Shown here: piece by piece, positions 52,967-62,444 of the stretch
How the letters are laid out: each line of letters begins with the position of its first letter
Numbering within the stretch: the first letter of the stretch is position 1
Origin: Elusimicrobia bacterium GWA2_69_24
GTDB lineage: Bacteria > Elusimicrobiota > Elusimicrobia > UBA1565
Length of the DNA: 64,000 bases
Direction of reading: 5' to 3'
Assembly: GCA_001799695.1 (NCBI GenBank)
Contig: MGTY01000063.1
Coordinates: 33,047 to 97,046, forward strand
Made by a program: the position numbers and the translations under genes
Notes under the pieces: model-generated
What the model was told of the DNA's origin: nothing
Seen by the model: the letters and a program-made list of their open reading frames with translations, nothing else
Database searches by the model: none

Positions 52967-55420
52967 CTAGCCCGCCTTCTTGAGGGCGAGCGCGATCTTC
53001 TCGGCCGTGATGGGCATGGACTTGATCCGGATGCCCAGCGCGTCCTCGACCGCGTTGGCGATCATGGACGCGGCCGGGATCATGGTATGCTCCCCCACCC
53101 CCCGCGCCCCGAACGGGCCGTCCGGCTGGGCGACCTCGATGAGGATGGGGACGATCTCGTCCGGCACGTCGAGCGCGGTGGGGATCTTGTAGTCGGAGAA
53201 GTTCGCGTTGAGGAGCTTGCCCTTCTCGCTGAAACGCATGTCCTCATAGAGCACGGTGGCCAGGCCCTGCAGGAGTCCGCCCGTGACCTGGGACCGGCAC
53301 AGGTCCGGATTTATGGCCTTCCCGAGGTCCACCGCCAGCACGGCCTTGAGCACCTTGACCTTGCCGGTCTCGCGGTCGATCTCGATCTCGACGCCGGCGG
53401 CCCCGGTGGTGTAGTGCACGTTGGGATGGCCGCCCTGGCTGGTCTCGGGGTCGGAGATGGCGGAGGTGAACTCGGGCATGAACATGCCCCGGCCCATGAC
53501 GGGGCCGCCCTTGAAGGTGTGGTCCTCGGCTTCGATGCCCGCGATGACGAAGTCCTTGAACGCGAGCCCGAAGTCCGGCTGGGTGCGGCATTTCACCTTC
53601 TCGTCCTCAAGATACAGGGTGTCCCGCTCGAGGTTGAGGGTGCGCTGCACCAGGTCGAATATCTGCTCGCGCGCGTCGATGGCCGCCTTCTTGACCGCGT
53701 TGCCGCAGCCCCAGGTCACGTGCGAGCCCACGGTCTGCCACTCGTAGGGGTTGCGGTCCGTGTCAGGGGTCTCGACCCGGATCTTGGCGGGCGGCACGGA
53801 CAGGATCTCGGCCGCGATCTGGGCGCAGATGGTGAGCAGGCCCTGGCCCATGTCCATGCCGGAAATCAGGACGTTGAGGCTGCCGTCCTCGTTGAACTTG
53901 AGGAAGGCCGAGGAGGAGGCGTTGGGCGGCATGGCCGGAGCTTTCCAGAAGCAGACCACGCCCTTGCCCCGGGCCTTGCGCGGGTCCTTGGGCTTGGTCT
54001 TCTTCCCCCAGCCGATCTCCTTGGCCGCCTTCTCGATGGCCTCGTCGAGCCCGCAGGGGTTCATGTGCGCGCCGTAGCACAGGGTGTCCCCGCCCTTGAT
54101 GGCGTTCCGGCGCCGGAAGTCCACGGGATCGATCTTGAGCTCGGCCGCCATCCGGTTGATGTGCGACTCCAGGCCGAAGCCGAACTCCGAGTAGCCGAAG
54201 CCCCGGTAGGGGCCGCCGGGCGGCAGGTTGGTGTAGACGCAGACCGAATCGATCTTGACGTTGTCCACCCGGTAGGGGCCCGTGGCCGAGAGCCCGACCG
54301 CGTTCACCACGTTGGCGCCGTACTCGACGTACGCCCCGGCGTCCCAATAGAGGGTGTGCTCGAGAGCGGTGATGGTCCCGTCCTTGCGCACGCCGAGCTT
54401 GAGCTTGGCCACGACGCCCTGGCGCTGATAGGTGTTGTAGAACTCCTGGGCCCGGGACCACATGACCTTCACCGGATGCCCCTGCACCGTGGTGGCGAGG
54501 GCCGCGCCGATGATCTCCATGGAGACCCCGGCCTTGCCGCCGAAGCCGCCGCCGATGTAGGGGGTCACCACGCGCACGTCCTTGTGCGAGATGCCCAGGG
54601 GCGCCAGGGCCTGCGCGAAGCCGTGGCGCTGGGTGAAGGGGGACTGCGAAGCCGTCCAGACCGTGAGCCGGCCGGCGGCGTCGTAAAGCCCGACCGCCCC
54701 GTGCACCTCGATGGCGCAGTGCGCATAGCGCGGCACCGTGTAGGTGTCCTCAAGGATGAGGTCGGCCTCCTTGAAACCCTTCTCCACGTCGCCCTTGCGC
54801 GTCTTGCGCCAATGGGCGACGTTCGTCCCGGCCTTGGGGAAGAACCAGGGCACGTGGGGGTACTCCCCCAGCTCGGGATGGAGCAGGACGCTCTTCTTGT
54901 CCAGGGCCTTCACCGGGTCCAGCACCGGCGGGAGCTCCTTGTACTCCACCTTCACGAGCTTGGCCGCGCGCATGGCGGTCTTGGGGTCGCAGGCGATGAC
55001 GGCCGCGACCTGCTCGCCCACGAAACGCACCCGGTCGCGAGCGAAGATATAGCGGTCCTTCATGTAGAGCCCGAACTTCTGGGTGAAGTCACGGCCCGTG
55101 ACCACCTTCACGACGCCGGGGACCTTCTCGGCCTCCGCGGTGTCCACGCGCACGATCTCGGCGTGGGCGTAGGGACTCTCCACGACATAGGCGTGGAGCA
55201 GGCTCGGCCCGAACTCGATGTCGTCCACGAACTTGGCCGCGCCCGTCACCTTCTCCCAGCCGTCGGTGCGCAGCACGGACTTCCCGATGTAGCGATGGGC
55301 CGGGGGCGGGGGCGGGAGCGGATGTCCGCCGGAGAGGCCGTCGCCGCTCCTGGGGGTTCCGGCGTCCTTGCCGGCGCCGTTTCCCCGCGTCTCTTCCTTC
55401 CCGAGGGTGCGGTGGCTCAT
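52967..55420 (-). CDS. Xanthine dehydrogenase/aldehyde-oxidase-family molybdopterin-binding subunit
   Basis: GWEKVTGAAKFVDDIEF, YIGGGFGGKAG, GPYRGFGYSEFGFGLESHINRMAAEL, MGQGLLTICAQIAAE, QPDGPFGARGVGEHTMIPAA. Confidence 0.93.
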   Translation of the reverse strand: MSHRTLGKEETRGNGAGKDAGTPRSGDGLSGGHPLPPPPPAHRYIGKSVLRTDGWEKVTGAAKFVDDIEFGPSLLHAYVVESPYAHAEIVRVDTAEAEKVPGVVKVVTGRDFTQKFGLYMKDRYIFARDRVRFVGEQVAAVIACDPKTAMRAAKLVKVEYKELPPVLDPVKALDKKSVLLHPELGEYPHVPWFFPKAGTNVAHWRKTRKGDVEKGFKEADLILEDTYTVPRYAHCAIEVHGAVGLYDAAGRLTVWTASQSPFTQRHGFAQALAPLGISHKDVRVVTPYIGGGFGGKAGVSMEIIGAALATTVQGHPVKVMWSRAQEFYNTYQRQGVVAKLKLGVRKDGTITALEHTLYWDAGAYVEYGANVVNAVGLSATGPYRVDNVKIDSVCVYTNLPPGGPYRGFGYSEFGFGLESHINRMAAELKIDPVDFRRRNAIKGGDTLCYGAHMNPCGLDEAIEKAAKEIGWGKKTKPKDPRKARGKGVVCFWKAPAMPPNASSSAFLKFNEDGSLNVLISGMDMGQGLLTICAQIAAEILSVPPAKIRVETPDTDRNPYEWQTVGSHVTWGCGNAVKKAAIDAREQIFDLVQRTLNLERDTLYLEDEKVKCRTQPDFGLAFKDFVIAGIEAEDHTFKGGPVMGRGMFMPEFTSAISDPETSQGGHPNVHYTTGAAGVEIEIDRETGKVKVLKAVLAVDLGKAINPDLCRSQVTGGLLQGLATVLYEDMRFSEKGKLLNANFSDYKIPTALDVPDEIVPILIEVAQPDGPFGARGVGEHTMIPAASMIANAVEDALGIRIKSMPITAEKIALALKKAG

Positions 55421-55884
55421 TTCCCCCCCTTCGCCGCGTCGGCGATGCCTTCCACGATCGGAGTGTACCCCGTGCAGCGGCACAGGTTGCCGGCGATGGC
55501 CTCCCGGATGTCCGCGTCGGTCGGATGGGGGTTCTTCCGCAGCAGCTCGTGCGCGGACAGGATCATCCCCGGGGCGCAGAAGCCGCACTGGAAGGAGTTG
55601 CGCTTGTGCAGGGCCTTCTGCAGGGCCGCGCCGCCCTCCTTCGAGATGCCCTCGAGGGTCAGGATATCCGAGCCGTCCGCCTCCGCGGCCAGGACCAGGC
55701 AGCTGCGCACCGCGCGCCCGTTCAGGAGCACCGTGCAGGTGCCGCAGTCGCCCCGGTCGCAGCCGACCTTGACGCTCTTGGTCCCCACCTTATCGCGCAG
55801 GACCTCGTTGAGGAGGTCGCTCGGCTCGACCTCCAAAGTCCGCGCCACGCCGTTGACCTTCAAGGATATCGTGTGCTTCTTCAT
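55417..55884 (-). CDS. 2Fe-2S subunit of xanthine dehydrogenase-family enzyme
   Basis: VGCDRGDCGTCTVLLNGRAVRSCLVLA and FQCGFCAPGMILSA...IREAIAGNLCRCTGYTPIVEGI. Confidence 0.95.
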   Translation of the reverse strand: MKKHTISLKVNGVARTLEVEPSDLLNEVLRDKVGTKSVKVGCDRGDCGTCTVLLNGRAVRSCLVLAAEADGSDILTLEGISKEGGAALQKALHKRNSFQCGFCAPGMILSAHELLRKNPHPTDADIREAIAGNLCRCTGYTPIVEGIADAAKGGK

Positions 55885-56771
55885 AGGACGCTCACCCCGT
55901 ACTCCGGCCCCCTGCCGGCCAGGCGGGACGCCGCGGTCCGCAAGCCCCGCTCCAGCATGACTTCCGCCATATGCAGGCGGTATTCCTTGCTCGATCGGAT
56001 GTCGGTGATCGGCCGGATCTCCTCCGCGACCAAGGACTGCGCCTTGCGCAGCAAGGCGTCCGTCAGGGCCTTGCCCGCCAGAAGCGCCTCGATCTTGGGA
56101 GCCCGGGCCGGCACCGGTCCCACCGCGCAGAAGGCCACCCGCCAGGCCTTGGCGGCATCGGTCAGGACGCCCAGGCCGACCTGGGCCAGGTCCTCGCCGG
56201 CGTAGCGGCCCAGCTTCAAGTAGGCCCCGGCGTTCTTGTGGTCGGGGACGTCGAGCTCGATGCCCGTCACAAACTCCCCTTCGGCCAGGGCGGTCTGCCG
56301 GGGCCCGAGGAACCACGAGGCGAGGGGCACCATGCGCCGTTCTCTACCGCTCTGCACCCGCGCCCGCGCCTCATGGACGAGCAGGGCGGGGCCCGAGTCC
56401 AGGCTGGGGATGGCGGAGCAGATGTTCCCGACCAGGGTCGCGCGGCTGCGCACCCCTCCCGAGGCCACGGTCCGGGAGGCTTCCCACAGGAGCGGGAACT
56501 TGCGCCGCACCAGCTCGGATTCCAGGATTTCGGCGAAGGTCACGGCGGCTCCAATGGACAGGGTCTTCCCCTCCAACCGGAGCTCCCGCAGTTCCGGGAT
56601 CCCCTTGATGTCCACCAGGGCTTCGGGGGCGACCAGGCCCTCCTTCAGCCAGTTCAGCAGGTCGGTGCCGCCGGCCAGGACGCGGGCCTTGCTCTTATGC
56701 GCCTTCAGGACCTCGCCGGCTTCGTCGAGGGTCTTGGGGCGGTACAGCTCGAATTCTTGGGCGATGGGCAT
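55881..56771 (-). CDS. FAD-binding subunit of xanthine dehydrogenase-family enzyme
   Basis: ELYRPKTLDEAGEVLKAHKSKARVLAGGTDLLNWLKEG, SGGVRSRATLVGNICSAIPSLDSGPALLV. Confidence 0.93.
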   Translation of the reverse strand: MPIAQEFELYRPKTLDEAGEVLKAHKSKARVLAGGTDLLNWLKEGLVAPEALVDIKGIPELRELRLEGKTLSIGAAVTFAEILESELVRRKFPLLWEASRTVASGGVRSRATLVGNICSAIPSLDSGPALLVHEARARVQSGRERRMVPLASWFLGPRQTALAEGEFVTGIELDVPDHKNAGAYLKLGRYAGEDLAQVGLGVLTDAAKAWRVAFCAVGPVPARAPKIEALLAGKALTDALLRKAQSLVAEEIRPITDIRSSKEYRLHMAEVMLERGLRTAASRLAGRGPEYGVSVL

Positions 56772-56781
56772 GGGGAGTCCC

Positions 56782-57594
56782 TCAGGCCGTCCAGGCCGCG
56801 ATGCGGCACATCGCGGATTCCAGCTCGATGCCGTTCAGGGGGAAGGCGCCGATGTAGGCCCGCTTGTTGGAGAGCTTGTTGATCTCCCCGCCCAGGTTCT
56901 CCGCGTGCACGATGCGCAGGGGAAAGAGCTTGAGGTGCATCACCTGATAATAGGTCTCCAGCGGGAACATCTCGTCCCAGGCCCTGCCGTATTTCGCCTT
57001 GAGCTTGGCCTCGGCCTCCAGGAAGAGCTTGGGATGCCAGTTGCGGATGATGGTGTTCATGGGGTGGTCCGCGCTGCCGCAGTCCACGCCGATCCACTTG
57101 AACTTCATCTTAATGGCCCATTTATGGAACTTGGGGCCGGGCCCCGGGTGCTTGACGAAGTAGCGGACCTCGTCGGACCCCTTCTGGTTCCAGGCGTAGC
57201 GGTTGTAGCCGGTGTTGATGATCAGGACGTCGCCCTTGCGGATGTCGGCCCGCTTCATCAGGAGCTCGGGCTCGTAGAGATCGTAGTCCCCCACGGAGTC
57301 GGAGATGTCCACCACCACGCCCGGACCCACCCACTCGTCGAGCGGGACGTGCCCGATGGAGCGGCCGCAGGCGTGGAAGTGGATCTCCCCGTCCATATGC
57401 GTGCCGACGTGGTTGCTGGTCGTGATCACCTGCCCGTTGGCTCCCTGGCCCATGTGGGCGCCGGCAAGACGCTTGAAGTACTGTATCTGGAGGGGGACGT
57501 AGCTGGGCCAGGGCGGGGTGTGGATGCTCAGGGGCTGGGTCAGGTCGAACATCCTGGCCTTGTCCATCGTTTTCACGAAAGCGTCGCTCTTCAC
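56782..57594 (-). CDS. Cyclase family protein (kynurenine formamidase-like)
   Basis: FDLTQPLSIHTPPWPSY, SNHVGTHMDGEIHFHACGRSIGHVPLDEWVGPGVVVDISD, RKGDVLIINTGY. Confidence 0.88.
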   Translation of the reverse strand: MKSDAFVKTMDKARMFDLTQPLSIHTPPWPSYVPLQIQYFKRLAGAHMGQGANGQVITTSNHVGTHMDGEIHFHACGRSIGHVPLDEWVGPGVVVDISDSVGDYDLYEPELLMKRADIRKGDVLIINTGYNRYAWNQKGSDEVRYFVKHPGPGPKFHKWAIKMKFKWIGVDCGSADHPMNTIIRNWHPKLFLEAEAKLKAKYGRAWDEMFPLETYYQVMHLKLFPLRIVHAENLGGEINKLSNKRAYIGAFPLNGIELESAMCRIAAWTA

Positions 57595-57743
57595 GGGCTG
57601 GCCTCCTGGATGCGGGGCGGTATCCTGTGATTATAACAAGTCTCCGCCGGGTCGGCGCATGGCCCGAGAGCGCTTTCCAAGGCTGTGGCGGGCCGCCCCG
57701 AAATCTGATAGGGTCTCCCATCCGTTCCACTCAAGGAGGCGCC

Positions 57744-58022
57744 ATGCCTACAGCGAAAGCGAGACATATCCTGGTCAAGACCCAGCAGGAATGCGAAGGT
57801 CTCAAGAAGCAGATCGAGGCGGGCGCCGACTTCGCCGACCTGGCGAAGCAGCACTCCCAGTGCCCCTCCGGCCGGCGCGGTGGCGACCTCGGCGAGTTCG
57901 GGCCCGGCCAGATGGTCCCGGAATTCGATCAGGCCGTGTTCAAGGGCGAGGTGGGGAAGGTCCAGGGTCCGGTGAAGACCCAGTTCGGCTTCCATCTGCT
58001 TCAGGTCACTGAGCGCAAGTAG
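57744..58022 (+). CDS. ppiC: Parvulin-type peptidyl-prolyl cis-trans isomerase
   Basis: KARHILVKTQQECEGLKKQIEAGADFADLAKQHSQCPSGRRGGDLGEFGPGQMVPEFDQAVF...VKTQFGFHLLQVTERK. Confidence 0.93.
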   Translation: MPTAKARHILVKTQQECEGLKKQIEAGADFADLAKQHSQCPSGRRGGDLGEFGPGQMVPEFDQAVFKGEVGKVQGPVKTQFGFHLLQVTERK

Positions 58023-58038
58023 CCGCATCAGAACAAGC

Positions 58039-58108
58039 TGTCATTCCGGCGAAAGCCGGAATCCAGAATCATTCTACGGCCTGGACCCCGGCTTTCGCCG
58101 GGGTGACG
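58039..58108. repeat. REP-like inverted repeat pair between convergent genes
   Basis: tgtcattccggcgaaagccggaatccag (58039-58066) and inverted ctggaccccggctttcgccggggtgacg (58081-58108); same family as 42825-42955. Confidence 0.85.
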
Positions 58109-58120
58109 ACTGACTAGCGC

Positions 58121-59518
58121 TCAAGCCAGGCGTTTGGCCAGGCCCTCGGCCGCCTTCCGGAACGGCTCGGCCGGCGCGCTCAAGACCCCCGCCCCCACCT
58201 GGCCGACCCCGGCCTGCTTGTGGGCGACCCCCGTGTCGATGAAGGGCAGTATCCCCTTCTCCACGACCTTGATGACGTCGATCCCCGTGGGCGTCCCCCG
58301 GAAGTTGAGGAAGGGGACCTGGTAGACGGTGTTCTCGGCCGCCGTGATCTCGTACATCTGCAGGGTGTAGTTCAGCGCGTCCTCGGGGGTCCCCCCCACG
58401 AACTGGACTATGGCAGGCGACGCCGCGATGGCGAAGCCCCCCAGCCCGCCGGTCTCCGTGATGGCGCTGTCGCCGATGTCCGGATTGGCGTCCTCCTTGG
58501 TGAAGCCCGGAAAAAACAGGGCGTCCGGCACCGGGGCCGGCCCGGTGAACCATTCCCCATCCGTCCCGGACAGTTGGACGCCGAAGTCCGTGCCGTTGCG
58601 GGCCATCACCACCGCCATGCTGCTCGACGGGACTCCCCGCGCCGCGTCCAGGGCCGCCTTGCTCGCGGGCATGGACAGGTTCAGGAAGAAGTGGTCGTTG
58701 CCGTGGATGAACTCCAGGACCTTGGCCGCGGTCTCGCCGTCCGGGGTTGTCCGCGCCACGGCCGGGGCTATGAGCCGGTAGAACAGCGAGGTCGCCGCGC
58801 GGTTGCGGTTGTGGACCTCGTCCCCCATGTGCAGCGCCTGGGCGATGATGTTCTTCAGGTCGATGCGCCCCAGCTTCTCGATCGCCGCCTTGAGCGTGGG
58901 ATAGAGGGTCTTTTCCATCCAGCGCAAGCGCTCGATCACGTCCTCGGAGTACGCGCCGTAGCGGAGCACCTTCCCCAGCCCCTCGTTCTGGGTGCAGTAG
59001 GCGAAGTTGCCGTGCTCCTCGTCTTTGACGATGAAGACGGGCATGCTCGCCGAAACGACCCCGGCCATGGGCCCCACCGCCTGATGCTCGTGGCAGGGCG
59101 CGAATTCGATCTGTCCCGACGCGGCCAGGGCCTCGGCTTCCCGATGCGTCTTGGCCAGCCCCTCATAAAGGAGGGCTCCCATCACCGCGCCGCGCATAGG
59201 ACCGCACATCCGGTCCCAGCCGATCGGGGGCCCCGCGTGCAGGAGGAGGTTCTTCTTCATGCCGGGGATGACCTCACCGGCGATGCCCATGCCCACCAGG
59301 GCCGGCTGGGCGCTGAGCAGGATGGCCGCGGCCTTCTGGTTGGCCGCCGCGATCTCCGCCTTCCGGCTGCGCAAGACCGCCATGGCCTTGGGGTCCGCGT
59401 CGATGGGCGGCTTCCAGGCCACCTGCACCGCCGGCGCCTTCACCGCGTCCAGGGTCTCCTTGAAGGACGCCAGGCCGATGTTGACCGTCTTGAGCTCCGC
59501 CCCGAAAAGACTAGACAT
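58121..59518 (-). CDS. DUF1116/YlbE-like protein
   Basis: VAWKPPIDADPKAMAVLRSRKAEI, GPPIGWDRMCGPMRGAVMGALLYEGLA, FFPGFTKEDANPDIGDSAITETGGLGGFAIAASPAIVQFVGG. Confidence 0.88.
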   Translation of the reverse strand: MSSLFGAELKTVNIGLASFKETLDAVKAPAVQVAWKPPIDADPKAMAVLRSRKAEIAAANQKAAAILLSAQPALVGMGIAGEVIPGMKKNLLLHAGPPIGWDRMCGPMRGAVMGALLYEGLAKTHREAEALAASGQIEFAPCHEHQAVGPMAGVVSASMPVFIVKDEEHGNFAYCTQNEGLGKVLRYGAYSEDVIERLRWMEKTLYPTLKAAIEKLGRIDLKNIIAQALHMGDEVHNRNRAATSLFYRLIAPAVARTTPDGETAAKVLEFIHGNDHFFLNLSMPASKAALDAARGVPSSSMAVVMARNGTDFGVQLSGTDGEWFTGPAPVPDALFFPGFTKEDANPDIGDSAITETGGLGGFAIAASPAIVQFVGGTPEDALNYTLQMYEITAAENTVYQVPFLNFRGTPTGIDVIKVVEKGILPFIDTGVAHKQAGVGQVGAGVLSAPAEPFRKAAEGLAKRLA

Positions 59519-61085
59519 GATGCTCGCCTCCGCGCACGATCTCCCCGGCCAAGCGGCAGGCGGCCGCGTTGGACGGCAGCACCGCGGCCCCGGCCGCCTC
59601 GAGGCCCTTGGCCACGAGGCTCCGGTTCTGCGGGTCCGCGTCGGTCCCGGTCACCGAGCAGACGACTGACAGGTGCCGGCCCGCGCCGTCGGCGACGGCG
59701 ATGGCCTCCCGCACGACCGGGCCCAACTCGTCGAGGGGCGCCGGGTGGGAGCCGTAGCCGATCACCACGTCCAGCAGGATGACGGACGTCTCCGGGTCCC
59801 TGGCCTCGGCGAGGATGCGCTTGTCGCGCAGGGAGTAGTCGATCATGGGATGCGGCCGCCCGACCGTGAATTCGTCCTCGCCCAGGTCCACGACCGTGTG
59901 CCCCACGCTGCGCAGGGGATCCTCCAGCTTGGGGTGGCCCTGGAGCGGGGCGTTGGAATGCACCGCGCCCACGATAGGCCCGAGCACCACCTGGGCCTCT
60001 GCGCAGAACGTCCCGCCGCTGAACAGCCCCCGGATGTACTTCTGGGAGGCCTTCTTCCGCGACCGGTCCAGCTTCGCCAGTTCCCAGATGCGCTCGTGCC
60101 GGCGCGCGAGGTACTCGGAGGACTTCTCGATCCCCTGGCCTTTCGCCAGGAAGACCGCGGCCGTCGCCGCCGCCTCCAGCGTCGCGAAAGCGCTGATGCG
60201 TCCCTGGCCCAACGCCGCGGGGTCCCCGCCCAGGAAGACGGCCACCATCGGCTTCCCTATGCCGGCGGCGCGCGCCGTGATCTTCTCCAGCACGTCCGGA
60301 TCCGGCGGCTTGGAGACCAGGACGATGACCTTGGTCTGCGGGTCCGCCGCCAGGAAGTCGAGCCCCTGGAGGAAAGCGATGCCGCCCACCGCGGTCTTCA
60401 CGTCGCGGCCGCCGGTGCCGATGCCCTGGGAGATGCCGACCCCTTCATTGGAGACGAGCGTCGTCACCTCCTGAAGTCCGGTGCCGGCCGCGGCCACCAC
60501 GCCCACGGAGCCGCGCCGGACCGCGTTGGCGAACGCGAGGGGCACCCCGTGGATGATGGCGGTGCCGCAGTCCGGTCCCATGACGATGAGCCCCCGGTCG
60601 CGCGCGAAGCGCTTGAGCTCGACCTCGGTCTCCAGCGGAACGTTGTCCGAGAAGAGCATCACGCTCAGGCCCTTCTGCAGGCAGTCCATGGCCAGGCCAC
60701 CCGCGTAGCGCCCGGCCACCGAGACCACGGCCAGGTTCGCCCCCGGCAGGAGCGCGAGCGCCCCATCCAGGCTGGAAGCGCGGAGCCCGCCCTTGGCCGA
60801 AGAGCCGCGCCGCGATTCCTTCAGATAGGCGTCCGCTTTCCGCAGCGCGTCGGCCAGGGCCGTCTCCGTCCCCGCCTGCACCGCGATGAGCAGGTCCGTG
60901 TCCCCCGCCCCCGCGAACTCCGGCAGCAGCAACCCCGAGTTCTTCAGGATGGACTTGTTCGCCGCCGTCCCCATCACCACCGCGGAATCCGTCACCCCCG
61001 CGACGGCCCCCAGCCTCCGGGCCACGTTCATCAAAGTGACCGAATCGAAGTACTCCCCCTTCTTGATGACCCCTTTAGCACCCAT
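59511..61085 (-). CDS. fdrA: FdrA-like acyl-CoA synthetase/succinyl-CoA ligase-fold protein
   Basis: GEYFDSVTLMNVARRLGAVAGVTDSAVVMGTAANKSIL, LIVMGPDCGTAIIHGVPLAFANAVRRGSVGVVAAAGTGLQEVTTLVSNEGVGISQGIGTGGRDVK. Confidence 0.9.
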   Translation of the reverse strand: MGAKGVIKKGEYFDSVTLMNVARRLGAVAGVTDSAVVMGTAANKSILKNSGLLLPEFAGAGDTDLLIAVQAGTETALADALRKADAYLKESRRGSSAKGGLRASSLDGALALLPGANLAVVSVAGRYAGGLAMDCLQKGLSVMLFSDNVPLETEVELKRFARDRGLIVMGPDCGTAIIHGVPLAFANAVRRGSVGVVAAAGTGLQEVTTLVSNEGVGISQGIGTGGRDVKTAVGGIAFLQGLDFLAADPQTKVIVLVSKPPDPDVLEKITARAAGIGKPMVAVFLGGDPAALGQGRISAFATLEAAATAAVFLAKGQGIEKSSEYLARRHERIWELAKLDRSRKKASQKYIRGLFSGGTFCAEAQVVLGPIVGAVHSNAPLQGHPKLEDPLRSVGHTVVDLGEDEFTVGRPHPMIDYSLRDKRILAEARDPETSVILLDVVIGYGSHPAPLDELGPVVREAIAVADGAGRHLSVVCSVTGTDADPQNRSLVAKGLEAAGAAVLPSNAAACRLAGEIVRGGEHHV

Positions 61086-61938
61086 GAGCCGCCTCCCCGC
61101 TGAACCGCCGCGCCGCCAGGAAAAAGCCGACCGCCAGGTCCGCCCCCGAGGTCGCGCCCAGCTCGAGGATCGCCTCCACGCACGATTCCAACGGGCGCCC
61201 GGGACGGCCCAGGCAGGCCAGGATGAGGTCCCGGAACTTGTCCGCGAAGCAGCCGTCGACGGCGCAGCGCAGGCTGGAGTTGGACAACGGATTGCCGCCC
61301 TGCGCCTCCCGACCGACCGCCTCCCGGGTCTCCCGGAGGTCGAGCCCCAGGACTTTCTCCGCGATCAGGCCTGCGCCCAGGTACCCGCAGAGCAGGTCGT
61401 CGCCGGCCGGAGTGAAGCCGGGGCCCAGGCCGCGGATCCTCCGGGCGCCGGACGCGGGATCGGGTCCGAGCAGCTTGACCACCCCCTCGCGCAGGGCGGC
61501 GGCGTATTCCCGTCCCGACGGCGAGGCGAAAGCGGCGTCCCGGGACGGCTCGATGAGGAACGCCGCGCTCCGTTCCGGAGCCGAGCGCAGCAGCGCCTCC
61601 CGGAGCGGGATCAGGCACTTGCGCAGAGCGGGCGCATCGGCCGGGTCGCAGGAGATCCGGCCGTCGTAGCGCCGGCCCGGCGGCAGGGGGACGCCGGCCG
61701 TCCCCAGCCGGAGCAGGCCGGGCTCGACGACCGCCGTGCCGGGCCACAGCTCCGGGAACGGCCCGTCGGCGACCAAGCTGAAGGGTCCCGGCCCCGCCGC
61801 CAGGGAGACGATGCAGAAGAGCCCGTCTCCGGAGACGTAGTTGGCGGCGGCGGCGAACCCGGAGTGCAGCGAGTAGCGCCCCGGGAGGACCCGCTCGCCG
61901 ACGCTCCGGACCTCCAGGCTGGGCGGGGACGCGATCAT
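61075..61938 (-). CDS. DUF2877/YlbF-like protein
   Basis: RRIRGLGPGFTPAGDDLLCGYLGAGLIAE, GNPLSNSSLRCAVDGCFADKFRDLI, ILELGATSGADLAVGFFLA. Confidence 0.8.
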   Translation of the reverse strand: MIASPPSLEVRSVGERVLPGRYSLHSGFAAAANYVSGDGLFCIVSLAAGPGPFSLVADGPFPELWPGTAVVEPGLLRLGTAGVPLPPGRRYDGRISCDPADAPALRKCLIPLREALLRSAPERSAAFLIEPSRDAAFASPSGREYAAALREGVVKLLGPDPASGARRIRGLGPGFTPAGDDLLCGYLGAGLIAEKVLGLDLRETREAVGREAQGGNPLSNSSLRCAVDGCFADKFRDLILACLGRPGRPLESCVEAILELGATSGADLAVGFFLAARRFSGEAAHGC

Positions 61939-62444
61939 CGGGCGTAGGAGTACAGTATCTTCCCGAAGTAGAGGGTGTGAAAATCCTCGGCCGGGTAATA
62001 CTGCTGCCGCACCGATGAGGCGAGGCGCTCCCGCAGAACGTCGTTCTTGTGCACGGTCTCGCACTCGTAGAACAGGTCGCAGCCCTCCAGGACCGACACC
62101 TCGGGCAAAAGGCCCGGCGCCGCCTTGAGCTTGCAGCGGGCGAGCTTGTCGCAGTCGCGGCCGGAGTGCGAGCCGCAGTACGCCAGCGCCTTCTCCATCT
62201 TCCCCAATGGGACGCAGACCGACCAGCGCGGGGCCCGCTCGATGAGGCCGAAGGTGAACCGGGAGGGGCGGACGAGGACGGTCATCATGGGCATGCCCCA
62301 GACCACGCCCACCATGCCCCAGCCGATGGTCATGGGGTTGGGCTTGCCGGCGGGGTCCTGCACCACCAGGAAGGCCCCGCCCCCGGTCAGCGCCCGGCAC
62401 AGGTCGTCCACCCGCTCGAACGGGCTGAGCTGGACCCTATCCAC
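61935..62444 (-). CDS. Flavin reductase-like domain protein
   Basis: GAFLVVQDPAGKPNPMTIGWGMVGVVWGMPMMTVLVRPSRFTFGLIERAPRWSVCVPL, YCGSHSGRDCDKLARCKL. Confidence 0.88.
   Translation of the reverse strand: MDRVQLSPFERVDDLCRALTGGGAFLVVQDPAGKPNPMTIGWGMVGVVWGMPMMTVLVRPSRFTFGLIERAPRWSVCVPLGKMEKALAYCGSHSGRDCDKLARCKLKAAPGLLPEVSVLEGCDLFYECETVHKNDVLRERLASSVRQQYYPAEDFHTLYFGKILYSYAR

Noticed and set aside
53087-55960. 957-aa plus-strand ORF opposite the molybdopterin subunit gene
   Set aside because: Antisense shadow of a well-supported XDH-family gene; high GC suppresses stops on the opposite strand, and the translation is low-complexity H/R/G/D-rich without domains.
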